Assembly (NCBI GenBank): GCA_944391275.1
Contig: CALXSZ010000020.1
Location: 1 to 18,293 of the forward strand
Length of the DNA: 18,293 bases
Origin: an uncultured Syntrophomonadaceae bacterium
GTDB taxonomy: Bacteria > Bacillota > Syntrophomonadia > Syntrophomonadales > Syntrophomonadaceae
Direction of reading: 5' to 3'
Shown here: one piece after another, positions 1-8,296 of the stretch
How the letters are laid out: every line of letters begins with the position of its first letter
How positions within the stretch are numbered: the first letter of the stretch is position 1
Position numbers and translations under genes: made by a program
Notes under the pieces: generated by a model
Told to the model about the DNA's origin: nothing
Seen by the model: only the letters and a program-made list of their open reading frames with translations
The model's database searches: none

Positions 1-1040
1 TTCGCTTCAATTTGACGAATACGCTCGCGGGTAACGCCAAATTCTTGACCAACCTCTTCCAACGTACGAGGTCTACCGTCATTTAAACCAAATCTTAAAC
101 GCAAAACCGTTTCTTCTCTTTCCGTCAGCGTACCTAAAATTCCGTTCATATGCTCCCGAAGTAACACAAAAGAGGCGGACTCTTCCGGTGACTCGGCGTC
201 GTCATCTGTAATAAAATCACCCAAATGGCTATCATCTTCCTCGCCAATCGGCGTTTCTAAAGATACCGGCTCTTGCGCAACCTTCATGATTTCAATCACT
301 CTTTCAACCGATATATCCATCTCCTTGGCAATTTCGGATGGCGTTGGTTCCCTTCCCAGAACTTGAAGTAAACTTCTTTGAATTCGTGAAAGCTTATTAA
401 TCGTTTCGACCATATGCACAGGGATGCGAATCGTTCGCGCCTGATCGGCAATTGCACGGGTAATGGCCTGTCGAATCCACCAAGTCGCGTACGTGCTGAA
501 TTTATAGCCTTTCTCATAATCAAATTTTTCTACGGCTTTCATTAATCCCAAATTGCCTTCCTGAATCAAGTCTAGAAAGAGCATTCCTCTGCCAACGTAA
601 CGCTTCGCAATACTGACAACCAGACGAAGATTCGCTTCAACCAATTTCTGTTTGGCTTCTTCATCCCCGGTTTCAATCCTTTGCGCTAACTCAATTTCTT
701 CTTTGGCCGTCAACAGCCGAACCCGTCCAATTTCTTTTAAATACATGCGAACCGGGTCGTCAATTTCAATTCCCTCCGGAATCGTTACATCGTCCGTATT
801 TTCTGTATCCGTCTCGTTTAAAACATCGACGCCAATAATGTCCGGTTCCGCATGATCCGATTTTCCAATACTAATGCCCGATGTTCGAAAATGTTCAAAA
901 ACATCTTCCATATGCTGCGCATCCAATTGGAAACTCCCTAACTGCTCATTAATTTCTTCATAACTGAGGAATTTCTTTTTTTTCCCGGCATCGGTCAATA
1001 ACGTAATGGCTTCCGCTAGCTTAATGTCTTCTGGTTTCAT
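1..1040 (-). CDS. rpoD: RNA polymerase principal sigma factor RpoD/SigA (3' end cut by window edge)
   Basis: Primary sigma-70 factor that directs core RNA polymerase to housekeeping promoters. I read 346 residues before the window ends; roughly the last 20-30 residues are missing. A short region 1.1-like acidic N-terminus (about 1-90) leads into region 1.2 (DDPVRMYLKEIG, 94-105). Region 2 follows (about 137-200), with RLVVSIAKRYVGRG and the -10 recognition segment KFSTYATWWIRQA. Region 3 covers about 207-280, and region 4.2 has the helix-turn-helix TLEEVGQEFGVTRERIRQIEA. The N-terminal part is compact, as in Firmicutes SigA, with no large insertion between regions 1.2 and 2. The ATG overlaps the dnaG TGA as ATGA, and a GAGGAGG ribosome binding site lies 5 bases before it, so translation is probably coupled to dnaG. 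Identification is secure. Confidence 0.97.
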   Translation of the reverse strand, partial: MKPEDIKLAEAITLLTDAGKKKKFLSYEEINEQLGSFQLDAQHMEDVFEHFRTSGISIGKSDHAEPDIIGVDVLNETDTENTDDVTIPEGIEIDDPVRMYLKEIGRVRLLTAKEEIELAQRIETGDEEAKQKLVEANLRLVVSIAKRYVGRGMLFLDLIQEGNLGLMKAVEKFDYEKGYKFSTYATWWIRQAITRAIADQARTIRIPVHMVETINKLSRIQRSLLQVLGREPTPSEIAKEMDISVERVIEIMKVAQEPVSLETPIGEEDDSHLGDFITDDDAESPEESASFVLLREHMNGILGTLTEREETVLRLRFGLNDGRPRTLEEVGQEFGVTRERIRQIEA

Positions 1041-2830
1041 TTTTCCTCCTCTTTTCTTTCGGCGTGAAATACTTGATTGATCTGGAATAACAGTTTCTTG
1101 ATGCCGTCCGAATTGGTCCCTTTCTCGTCCATTTGCTGAATTTCTTTTAAAAGACGTCTCCATTTGCTTCTTTCCTGCAATTTTTTTACACGCGCAATGA
1201 AATCATCAATTAAAATCTGATCTGCCGTCCACTTGGTTTCTATAATCATCTGTAAGCGGGCTAACCGATTCTCCAGTCCATCCTGTAAGGCTCGAAATTG
1301 CAAGTCTTTCAAATCAAACGCGGGTTCTTGTTGACGCTCCTTCGCAACCATTTTTAAAAGCAGGCGATCCTGTTCATTGGTGAATATTTCAAGCCCCACC
1401 TGACTGGAGATTTGCTCAAACCATACCGGATTTAAAAGCATCGCAGCCACGACTCTTTCCGTCAAAGTGTAGTTTTCTGTATTATTGTTCCATTTTTGAG
1501 AGGTTTTATTCGTTTTTTTCGGTTTATTCGAAAAAGTTTTTTCAGCCTTCAATTCCCGACGAACCAAATTTTCAGGAATTCCTAATTTCATCGCTAATAG
1601 CTCAATATGATAATCACGTTCCATCTCACCTGGGAGCCGCTGAAAATCCGTCCGCAATCCTCGGATAAGTTGAGATTTCTCCTCCAGCGCCGGTCTTCCT
1701 TCATGATTTTTCAACCACTGTCCCAATTTGAAAGAAATGATGCTTTGTCGATTTTCTTTCAGGAAATCATATAACCCTTTCGAGCCGTACGCCGTCACAA
1801 ATTCATCTGGATCCATGTCATTCGGCAGCGTTAAGATATCTACTCCTAGACCTTCCTGTTGGAGCAATCCGGACGCCCGCAACGTTTCCCGTTGTCCAGC
1901 GTCATCTCCATCATAAAGTAAAACCACCCGCTCCACATACCGATGAAGCAACGAGGCCTGTTCGGATGTAAACGCTGTTCCCAAAGAAGCTACAACATTT
2001 TGGATGCCTGCCTGCGACATTTTCAGGCAATCCATGTATCCTTCCACTAAAAAAACGACGCTTTGCTCTCGCATCGAATTCCTCGCCCAAGATAATCCGT
2101 AAAGATTTTTTCTTTTGGAAAAGATCGGCGTTTCCGGGCTATTCAAATACTTCGGCTGCACATCTTTTTCCATTGTGCGTCCGCCAAAAGCAATCACCGC
2201 CTGATCATATTGGTAAATTGGAAATATGATTCGATTTCGCAATAAATCAAATATATTTCCATTTTTTTCACTTTTTCGCGCCAACCCGCTTTTTTCTAAC
2301 GCCGATTGTGAAAAGCCTTTTTTCATAAGCCAGTCGCATAACCCGGACCAATTTTCATTTGCATAGCCTAATCCAAATTTTTCGATTGATTCTTCCGTAA
2401 TCGACCTTTGCTGCAAATAAAGCCGAGCATGTTTCCCTTGCACACTTTTTAATAATCCCTGATAATAGCCGGCTGCCGCTTGATGTAACCTTAAAAGTTC
2501 CTCTTTTTCCCGATTGCGATGCGCCGGAGCGGTTTCCGGCAATTTCACGCCGGCTCGCTGCGCCAAAATTTTCAACGCTTCTGGAAAGCCGATTCCTTGT
2601 GTTTTCATAAGAAAGGAATAAACATTTCCCCCCTCATGACAACCAAAACAATAGTACATTTGTCGATCTCGGCTCACACAAAAAGAAGCGGTTTTTTCGC
2701 CATGGAAAGGGCATAGTCCCCAATAACGGTTTCCTTTTCGGGTAAGAGAAACACTCTCTCCGATCAAGTCTACAATATCAACACGCGATTCAATATCACG
2801 TATGGTTTGCTCATCATAATATTTTGCCAT
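1037..2830 (-). CDS. dnaG: DNA primase DnaG
   Basis: Synthesises RNA primers for lagging-strand replication at the fork, recruited by the DnaB-type helicase. The 597-residue length is normal. The N-terminal CHC2 zinc-binding domain shows C40, H43, C61 and C64. The catalytic core has a TOPRIM fold with the conserved Glu in EGYMD (263-267) and the metal-binding acidic cluster DGDDAG (307-312). The poorly conserved C-terminal part (about 430-597) fits the helicase-binding domain. It lies between dgt (67 bases upstream) and rpoD (4-base overlap), the classical macromolecular-synthesis arrangement of Gram-positive bacteria. A good sigma-A-type promoter sits in the dgt-dnaG gap, so dnaG-rpoD can be expressed without dgt. 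Confidence 0.97.
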   Translation of the reverse strand: MAKYYDEQTIRDIESRVDIVDLIGESVSLTRKGNRYWGLCPFHGEKTASFCVSRDRQMYYCFGCHEGGNVYSFLMKTQGIGFPEALKILAQRAGVKLPETAPAHRNREKEELLRLHQAAAGYYQGLLKSVQGKHARLYLQQRSITEESIEKFGLGYANENWSGLCDWLMKKGFSQSALEKSGLARKSEKNGNIFDLLRNRIIFPIYQYDQAVIAFGGRTMEKDVQPKYLNSPETPIFSKRKNLYGLSWARNSMREQSVVFLVEGYMDCLKMSQAGIQNVVASLGTAFTSEQASLLHRYVERVVLLYDGDDAGQRETLRASGLLQQEGLGVDILTLPNDMDPDEFVTAYGSKGLYDFLKENRQSIISFKLGQWLKNHEGRPALEEKSQLIRGLRTDFQRLPGEMERDYHIELLAMKLGIPENLVRRELKAEKTFSNKPKKTNKTSQKWNNNTENYTLTERVVAAMLLNPVWFEQISSQVGLEIFTNEQDRLLLKMVAKERQQEPAFDLKDLQFRALQDGLENRLARLQMIIETKWTADQILIDDFIARVKKLQERSKWRRLLKEIQQMDEKGTNSDGIKKLLFQINQVFHAERKEEEK

Positions 2831-2849
2831 TTTTTCCTATGTCCTCTTT

Positions 2850-2878
2850 ATTTTAACATTTTCAACAAAATATGGCAA
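2850..2878 (-). promoter_or_regulatory. Putative sigma-A promoter for dnaG-rpoD
   Basis: On the minus strand, TTGCCA (2878-2873) is separated by exactly 17 bases from TAAAAT (2855-2850), with a TG one base before the -10 box (extended -10). It lies in the 67-base gap after dgt. Transcription would begin about 10-15 bases before the dnaG ribosome binding region. Confidence 0.65.
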
Positions 2879-2897
2879 TTCACTTTGTCTATCCATT

Positions 2898-3950
2898 TTA
2901 TTTTTTGTATAAATGAGCCGATACCCTAGAGCAAGGGATATAAAGCTGCTGAAAAGTGTCGATACAGTAATCGTCCGTCATGCCCGCAATATAATCGACC
3001 ACTGCTCGCTGGACTCCTTCCTGATCGGCAATTGTTTGATAAAAAGGATTCAGTTTTTCCGGGTAACGGATATAGTAATCATAGATTTTTTCCATCATAA
3101 AAGAAGCGCGGCGTTTCTCCTCCATGCAAACTTCACTCAAATAAACATTTTCAAACATAAACGCACGCAAATGGAACAGCGCTTGATCCATTTGTGGACT
3201 AAGCGACACATCCCGGACGCCTTGTTCCAATTGTTGCCGCGTATATCGCACAGTATCCGTCACCAAAGAAGCAATGCGTTTACCATTCGTGTCTCCTAAA
3301 ACTTGCGTACACGCTGAGGGAATTTCTTCTTCCTGCAAAATTCCGGCCCGTACCGCATCGTCAATGTCATGATTAACATAAGCAATTTTGTCACTAATAC
3401 GAACCACTTGCCCCTCTAAAGTGGAAGCTTTCGGCGCATCCGTCCCATATCCACTGTGATGTAGCACACCGTCTAAAACTTCCCGGCTTAAGTTCAATCC
3501 CGGGCGCCCATGATGCATTTCCAACCGCGACAGTACCCGAACGCCATAGGCACTATGTTTAAAACCTTCCTTTAAAATCTGATTAAAAAAGAGTTCGCCC
3601 GCATGCGAAAAAGGAGGATGTCCGACGTCATGAGCCAACGCAATCGCCTCAATTAAGTTTACGTTCAGATTCAGCGCCGCTCCAATTGTTTGCGCCACCT
3701 GATGGACCTCTAACGTATGGGTCAAACGTGTTCGATAATGGTCTCCAAAGGGAGCGATAAAAACTTGGGTTTTCTGTCGCAAGCGCCGAAAAGCCTTGGA
3801 ATGGACCACGCGGTCCCGATCAACCATAAAACAAGTCCGAATCTCATCTGGTTCTTCTGGTTCCAATCTCCCCAAAGATCTACACGCACACCTTGCTTCA
3901 GGAATGAGGGTCATTTGTTCTCTCTTCTCTATTTCTTCTCGAATCGACAC
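2898..3950 (-). CDS. dgt: Deoxyguanosine triphosphate triphosphohydrolase-like protein (HD domain dNTPase)
   Basis: Member of the dGTPase/SAMHD1-like HD-domain family, which hydrolyses dNTPs to deoxynucleoside plus triphosphate and so tunes the dNTP pool. The 350-residue protein has the HD signature: H78 in RTRLTHTLEV, H107-D108 in ALAHDVGHPPFSHAGE, and D187 in RISDKIAYVNHD as the fourth metal ligand. The conserved HSKAFRRLRQKTQVF segment (50-64) is typical of the shorter, Dgt-like type found beside dnaG in Clostridia. Position 1 is chosen because MSIREEIEKRE matches the usual family start and AGAGGG lies just before it. Linkage to dnaG-rpoD fits coordination of nucleotide supply with replication. 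Substrate preference cannot be read from sequence. Confidence 0.9.
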   Translation of the reverse strand: MSIREEIEKREQMTLIPEARCACRSLGRLEPEEPDEIRTCFMVDRDRVVHSKAFRRLRQKTQVFIAPFGDHYRTRLTHTLEVHQVAQTIGAALNLNVNLIEAIALAHDVGHPPFSHAGELFFNQILKEGFKHSAYGVRVLSRLEMHHGRPGLNLSREVLDGVLHHSGYGTDAPKASTLEGQVVRISDKIAYVNHDIDDAVRAGILQEEEIPSACTQVLGDTNGKRIASLVTDTVRYTRQQLEQGVRDVSLSPQMDQALFHLRAFMFENVYLSEVCMEEKRRASFMMEKIYDYYIRYPEKLNPFYQTIADQEGVQRAVVDYIAGMTDDYCIDTFQQLYIPCSRVSAHLYKK

Positions 3951-3998
3951 ATTTTCCCTCTTTTCTTTCTTTTCGAGCAGAATAAAACGTTTCTGGCT

Positions 3999-4027
3999 AT
4001 ATTCTACAAGAAAAAGGAAAATCCTTC
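3999..4027 (-). promoter_or_regulatory. Putative sigma-H promoter for dgt-dnaG-rpoD
   Basis: On the minus strand GAAGGATTT (4027-4019), an 11-base spacer and GTAGAATAT (4007-3999) match every constrained position of the published Bacillus subtilis sigma-H consensus RNAGGAWWW-N11/12-RNNGAATWW. It lies 49 bases before the dgt ATG in the 113-base proA-dgt gap. I see no good sigma-A promoter in the same gap. Confidence 0.6.
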
Positions 4028-4063
4028 TTGTTTTTCTAACTTTTTTAAATTTCTTGCGAAATT

Positions 4064-5326
4064 TCAGCGAATTTGTCCATCCCCATAAATCATATACTTA
4101 AAAGTGGTCAATTCCGACAATCCCATCGGACCGCGCGTGTGTAATTTTTGCGTACTAATTCCCATTTCCGCACCGAATCCAAACTCCCCTCCATCCGTAA
4201 AACGAGTCGAAGCATTCGTATATACGGCCGCAGCATCAACCGATAACATAAATTTCCTGGAGTTTGTATAATTTTCAGTAATAATGGCCTCGCTATGCTG
4301 TGTTCCATACGTATTAATATGCTCAATCGCCTCGTCCAGGCTCTGTACGACTTTGACAGCTAAAATGAGATCATTGTATTCTTCCTCCCAATCCTCTTCA
4401 CAAGCAGGTTGAATATCCGGCAAATACTGGAGCGTCCGTTCACATCCTCTTAAAGCAACCCCGGCTGCTTGCAAAGATTGAGCGACTTGCGGTAAAAAAA
4501 TCGGCGCCACTTTTTCATGAACCAATAAAGTCTCCACCGCGTTGCATACCGAAGGCCGCTGCACCTTGGCGTTCAGAACAATATCTTGCGCCTTCTTATG
4601 ATCCGCCCATTCATCCACATAAATATGGCAATTTCCCATTCCCGTCATAATATATGGAACCGTTGCGTGTTCCTGAATCGACTTTTTCAGATTTATTCCG
4701 CCCCGCGGAATGAGGACGTCTACATATTCTGGCATTTGCATCAGATAAATACTTCCTTGGCGCTCTGGACTATCAATCAGTTGAATCGCCCCCTCCGGAA
4801 TCCCAGCTTTTTCCGCTGCTTGCGCCATACAGGAACAAATGGCCCGATTCGAAGCCAACGCTTCGCTGCCGCCGCGCAACAGTACAGCATTCCCCGATTT
4901 CAAACACAAAGCCGCCGCATCCGCTGTAACATTGGGTCTGGCCTCATAAATAATGCCGATCACCCCAAGTGGAACCCGTACCTTCTCAATATCTAAACCA
5001 TTCGGACGACGCGTCGCATACTCAGCCGATCCCACCGGATCTTTTAAACGAGCAATTTGTCGGATGCTTTCGGCAATATCTTCCATTCGCTCGGGAGTCA
5101 GCAGTAAACGGTCCAACATAGATTTCTTCAAACCATTTTCTTGTGCACGTTGCATATCCATTTGATTCGCAATTAAAATTGCTTCCTGTTGATCCAAAAG
5201 CGCCTGCGCCATCGCATAAAGCGCTTGATCTTTTACTTCCGTCCGGCAGACCGATAAAAATTTTTCCGCTTGTTTGGCTTTTCTCCCCTGCTCCAGAATA
5301 TTTTCCCGTAATTTCTGTAAATTCAT
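4064..5326 (-). CDS. proA: Gamma-glutamyl phosphate reductase ProA
   Basis: Second enzyme of proline synthesis: it reduces gamma-glutamyl phosphate with NADPH to glutamate-5-semialdehyde, which cyclises to pyrroline-5-carboxylate. At 420 residues it is full length for this aldehyde-dehydrogenase-superfamily enzyme. Family landmarks are VRVPLGVIGIIYEARPNVT (117-135), LLRGGSEA (149-156), VLIPRGG (204-210) and the catalytic cysteine C261 in QRPSVCNAVETLLVH. The C-terminus TRGPMGLSELTTFKYMIYGDGQIR is typical. It starts 20 bases after the proB stop, with AAAGGA-type ribosome binding sequence between, and forms an operon with proB and obgE. Confidence 0.97.
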   Translation of the reverse strand: MNLQKLRENILEQGRKAKQAEKFLSVCRTEVKDQALYAMAQALLDQQEAILIANQMDMQRAQENGLKKSMLDRLLLTPERMEDIAESIRQIARLKDPVGSAEYATRRPNGLDIEKVRVPLGVIGIIYEARPNVTADAAALCLKSGNAVLLRGGSEALASNRAICSCMAQAAEKAGIPEGAIQLIDSPERQGSIYLMQMPEYVDVLIPRGGINLKKSIQEHATVPYIMTGMGNCHIYVDEWADHKKAQDIVLNAKVQRPSVCNAVETLLVHEKVAPIFLPQVAQSLQAAGVALRGCERTLQYLPDIQPACEEDWEEEYNDLILAVKVVQSLDEAIEHINTYGTQHSEAIITENYTNSRKFMLSVDAAAVYTNASTRFTDGGEFGFGAEMGISTQKLHTRGPMGLSELTTFKYMIYGDGQIR

Positions 5327-5346
5327 CTCGTCGCGTCCTTTCTCCT

Positions 5347-6468
5347 TTATTCCGTTACCAATAAATTATCTCGATGAATCGCTTCATCGTATGATTTATA
5401 TCCCAAAATTGCTTGGATTTCGCCGGATTGCCGACCTATGATCTTGTGAAGCTCTTCGGAATCATAATTGCAAATTCCACGGGCAATTTCTTGTCCTTGC
5501 TGATTTCGAACGACTACGACGTCCCCACAGTTAAATTCCCCTTCTACCTGGGTAATTCCGGAAGGTAAAAGGCTTTTCCCGGCATACAGTAAAGCCTTTT
5601 CACAGCCTTTATCCACCGTTAAAATTCCCTGCTGAACTTTTCCAAAAGCAAGCCATTTTTTCCTGGCCGGTACTTTTTGTTTTTGCGGGATAAACAGCGT
5701 CCCGATGTTTTCCCCTTCCATAATGCGCCGGATAATATTTTTCTCGCTGCTGTTCGCAATCACCATGGGGATCCCTTCGTTCATACAAATCCGCGCCGCC
5801 CGTAGTTTGGTCAACATTCCGCCACTGGAAAAAGAGGTTCCTCGGTTGATCGAATTTTCTTCCATTTGTTCCGTAATGCTGCGGACTTCTTTCATCAATT
5901 TGGCTTCCGGATATTGCCTAGGATCTTTTTCATAGAACCCATCCACATCCGATAATACAATTAATAAATCCGCATCCACAACCCCAGCCACTAAGGCGGA
6001 TAAGGTATCGTTATCGCCAAACTTCAATTCATGGGTCGCAACGGTATCATTTTCATTGATAATTGGCAAAACTCCCATTTGCAGCAACGCTGACAGAGCG
6101 TTCACAGCATTCAGATAACGCGGGCGGTCATCCAAGTCTTCCCGGGTCAGCAAAATCTGGGCGACGATTTTTCCATATTCAGAAAAAAACTTTTCATAAA
6201 TATGCATTAAAACGCCTTGTCCAATCGCTGCCAACGCTTGTTTTTGCGGAAGCGTATCCGGCTTTTTCTTTAATCCCATTCGATTGGCTCCTGTTCCTCC
6301 GGCCCCCGACGTAACCAAAATCATTTCTTTGCCACGGTTTTGGAGATCGGCAAGTTCTTGGACCAAATCTCCAATCCGCTGTAAATGAAGCTGTCCATTC
6401 TCATACGTTAGGGTGCTGGTCCCAACTTTAACAACGATTCTTTGATATTGTTGAAATCGTTCCCGCAT
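5347..6468 (-). CDS. proB: Glutamate 5-kinase ProB (amino acid kinase plus PUA domain)
   Basis: Commits glutamate to proline synthesis by ATP-dependent phosphorylation of its gamma-carboxylate, and hands the labile product to ProA. The amino-acid-kinase domain (about 8-260) shows VKVGTST (13-19), VTSGAGGTG (52-60), NENDTV (138-143), FGDNDTLSA (150-158), LSDVDGFY (172-179) and SGGM (215-218). A C-terminal PUA domain occupies about 272-355, as in the long form of the enzyme. The family is often feedback-inhibited by proline. The gene begins 14 bases after obgE stops, with AAGGAG before the ATG. No T-box-like leader is present, unlike some Firmicutes proBA operons. Confidence 0.96.
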   Translation of the reverse strand: MRERFQQYQRIVVKVGTSTLTYENGQLHLQRIGDLVQELADLQNRGKEMILVTSGAGGTGANRMGLKKKPDTLPQKQALAAIGQGVLMHIYEKFFSEYGKIVAQILLTREDLDDRPRYLNAVNALSALLQMGVLPIINENDTVATHELKFGDNDTLSALVAGVVDADLLIVLSDVDGFYEKDPRQYPEAKLMKEVRSITEQMEENSINRGTSFSSGGMLTKLRAARICMNEGIPMVIANSSEKNIIRRIMEGENIGTLFIPQKQKVPARKKWLAFGKVQQGILTVDKGCEKALLYAGKSLLPSGITQVEGEFNCGDVVVVRNQQGQEIARGICNYDSEELHKIIGRQSGEIQAILGYKSYDEAIHRDNLLVTE

Positions 6469-6482
6469 GATTCCTCTCCTTT

Positions 6483-7745
6483 TTAGTCGCTAAATTCGAA
6501 CTCTAAGTCTAAAATTCGCACAATATCTCCTTCTTTAGCACCCATCCGGCGCAACTCGTCGTCTATTCCCATTTTCGTGCATATGCGCTGAAAACGTTGG
6601 AGAGACTCTTCCTGGTCCAGATTGCTCATAATCAAAAGGTCCTCAACGCGTTTCCCTCGAATCACATAACCTTCATTTTCACGTTTGATCGTGAAGGGTT
6701 TTTCTTCTACAAATTTACGTATAACGCGATTTTCACCGATATGTTCCTGCTCCGGAATGGTCTGAAGAAGAGCGTACGTACGATCAATCAATTCGTCCAA
6801 ACCCTTTCGGGTCACCGAAGAAATTCCTAAGACTTGATCTTCCCCGAAACGTTCGCGTAAAAGCTTCAATTTTTCTTCCCCATTGTTGAGATCCATCTTG
6901 CTCAAGACAATCAAAGAGGGGCGTTTGGCCAAATCTTCGTTGTAAAGCCGCAATTCATTCGATAGAATATCGTAATCTGTAAAAATATCTCGTTCGTCCG
7001 GCTCAGCCCCATCCAAAAGATAAAGCAGCGCTTTTGTTCTTTCGATGTGTCGCAAAAAGTCGTGTCCCAGTCCGATCCCCACATGGGCGCCTTCAATCAA
7101 TCCCGGAATATCGGCTACGACAAAAGACTCGTGCTGTTTGGTCTCAACAACCCCCAAATGCGGAACCAACGTTGTAAATGGATAATCCGCAATTTTGGGA
7201 CGCGCTGCTGAAATACTCGAAATCAGCGTAGATTTCCCGGCGTTCGGGAATCCAACCAACCCAACATCCGCTAAAAGCTTTAACTCTAATCGAATCCAAC
7301 GTTCTTCTCCTGGCTGTCCATTTTCCGCCATAGACGGCGCTTTATTAAAGCTGGTGGCAAAGCGGGTATTTCCTCTTCCGCCCCTTCCCCCTTTCGCCAC
7401 GATTACTTTTTGTCCGGTTTCTGTAAAGTCCGCTAAAACATCTCCGGTATCGTCGTCATAAATTATGGTCCCCCCCGGCACTTTAACAATTTTGTCTTCC
7501 CCTCTTGCACCATGCATTCCTTTCCCCATACCATGCTCGCCGCGGGCCGCTTTAAAGTGCTTTTGGTATTTGAAATCCATCAGGGTCGTCAGGTTGCCGT
7601 CCGCAACAAAAATAACGTTCCCGCCTCTTCCGCCATCTCCACCATTTGGTCCCCCAAGCGGAACATATTTTTCTCGTCGGAAAGCAACAATTCCGTTTCC
7701 ACCGTCTCCGCCTTTTACATAGATTTTACTGTGATCGACAAACAT
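6483..7745 (-). CDS. obgE: GTPase Obg (CgtA)
   Basis: Essential ribosome-associated GTPase involved in 50S assembly and stress/growth control. The three expected domains are present. The glycine-rich Obg fold (1-158) starts MFVDHSKIYVKGGDGGNG. The G domain has the P-loop GFPNAGKST (165-173), switch I TTL (191-193) and DIPG (212-215). The C-terminal OCT domain spans about 340-420. The G4 motif reads SKMD (282-285) instead of the usual NKxD. The start is supported by an AAGGAGG site 6 bases upstream. It heads the obgE-proB-proA operon behind its own promoter and follows a strong terminator that separates it from rpmA. The rpmA-obgE order is widely conserved. Confidence 0.97.
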   Translation of the reverse strand: MFVDHSKIYVKGGDGGNGIVAFRREKYVPLGGPNGGDGGRGGNVIFVADGNLTTLMDFKYQKHFKAARGEHGMGKGMHGARGEDKIVKVPGGTIIYDDDTGDVLADFTETGQKVIVAKGGRGGRGNTRFATSFNKAPSMAENGQPGEERWIRLELKLLADVGLVGFPNAGKSTLISSISAARPKIADYPFTTLVPHLGVVETKQHESFVVADIPGLIEGAHVGIGLGHDFLRHIERTKALLYLLDGAEPDERDIFTDYDILSNELRLYNEDLAKRPSLIVLSKMDLNNGEEKLKLLRERFGEDQVLGISSVTRKGLDELIDRTYALLQTIPEQEHIGENRVIRKFVEEKPFTIKRENEGYVIRGKRVEDLLIMSNLDQEESLQRFQRICTKMGIDDELRRMGAKEGDIVRILDLEFEFSD

Positions 7746-7822
7746 TCTCTCCCTCCTTCGACATAAATTACACCTTGATCATCTATTTTCTTAAAAAGCT
7801 TAAACTAAAATATTCTGTATTC

Positions 7823-7853
7823 ATTATAAAGGATTTTTCATATCGGGTGATAA
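7823..7853 (-). promoter_or_regulatory. Putative promoter for obgE-proBA, embedded in an inverted repeat
   Basis: The minus strand has a perfect TATAAT (7828-7823), about 78 bases before the obgE ATG. The -35 region is poor: the best candidate is TTATCA (7853-7848) at a long 19-base spacing. An 8-base inverted repeat (7828-7835 with 7852-7859) covers the spacer. Confidence 0.5.
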
Positions 7854-7859
7854 TCCTTT
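7828..7859. repeat. Inverted repeat overlapping the obgE promoter
   Basis: AAAGGATT at 7828-7835 and AATCCTTT at 7852-7859 are perfect inverted arms around a 16-base centre. The repeat touches the -10 box on one side and the -35 region on the other, so it could be an operator. It is not followed by a U-run that would make it a convincing terminator in the minus direction. Confidence 0.5.
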
Positions 7860-7872
7860 TTTTATCCTAAAC

Positions 7873-7926
7873 AAAAAAGGAACCGCTCTCTTTGAGAATG
7901 CACAGGCATTCTCCCTCAGCAGTCCC
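7873..7926 (-). terminator. Two-tier intrinsic terminator after rpmA
   Basis: On the minus strand an outer 9-pair stem (7926-7918 with 7887-7879, two G-U pairs) encloses a perfect 8-pair hairpin (7913-7906 with 7901-7894, four-base loop). These are separated by a small internal loop, and a run of six T (7878-7873) follows. It ends the rplU-prp-rpmA transcript 37 bases after the rpmA stop. Confidence 0.85.
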
Positions 7927-7963
7927 TCTTTCTTTCATTTTATCAACATCGAAAAGGCTTATT

Positions 7964-8290
7964 TTATTTAGCGGCTCCCGCTTTTTTCGCTTGCATAATT
8001 GCTGCAAATTCTTCCGCCGGATATACGCTTACCTGTTTTTTATCCCGGCCTTTTCTTTCAAATTTCACTTGTCCATCAATAACGGTAAACAACGTATCAT
8101 CTCCACCAATCATAACATTTTTCCCCGGATGATACTTTGTTCCCCTTTGGCGAATCAAAATATTTCCCGCTGTCACAAATTCACCATCATATTTCTTAAC
8201 GCCTAAGCGTTTCGATTCACTATCTCGTCCGTTACGGGTACTACCCATACCTTTTTTATGTGCAAATAATTGTAGGTTCATCTTGAACAT
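7964..8290 (-). CDS. rpmA: Large ribosomal subunit protein L27 (with cleavable N-terminal extension)
   Basis: L27 of the 50S subunit; its N-terminal tail reaches the peptidyl-transferase centre. The 108-residue protein has the family signature AHKKGMGSTRNGRDSESKRLGVK. It begins with a 9-residue extension ending NLQLF before AHKKG, the motif that Prp removes in Firmicutes. The first ATG (8290) is chosen because GGGAGG lies 9 bases before it, inside the last codons of prp; a second in-frame ATG is at 8281. It is the last gene of rplU-prp-rpmA and is followed by a strong terminator. Confidence 0.96.
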   Translation of the reverse strand: MFKMNLQLFAHKKGMGSTRNGRDSESKRLGVKKYDGEFVTAGNILIRQRGTKYHPGKNVMIGGDDTLFTVIDGQVKFERKGRDKKQVSVYPAEEFAAIMQAKKAGAAK

Positions 8291-8296
8291 ATTCGT

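Noticed and set aside
296..523. Open frames antiparallel or offset to rpoD, obgE, rsmE and other genes
   Set aside because: They lie wholly within well-identified genes and their translations show no family motifs.
4041..4066. Hairpin AAATTTC-GCAA-GAAATTT at the end of proA, as a terminator
   Set aside because: On the minus strand it is followed by A-rich, not T-rich, sequence, so it is not a standard intrinsic terminator; read-through into dgt stays possible.
5327..5346. T-box or other leader in front of proB/proA
   Set aside because: The obgE-proB and proB-proA gaps are only 14 and 20 bases, and the obgE leader shows no T-box-like sequence.
7757..7763. Exact Spo0A-box heptamer (TGTCGAA, minus strand) before obgE
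   Set aside because: A 7-base match is expected by chance about twice in a window this size, and it overlaps the obgE ribosome binding site rather than the promoter.
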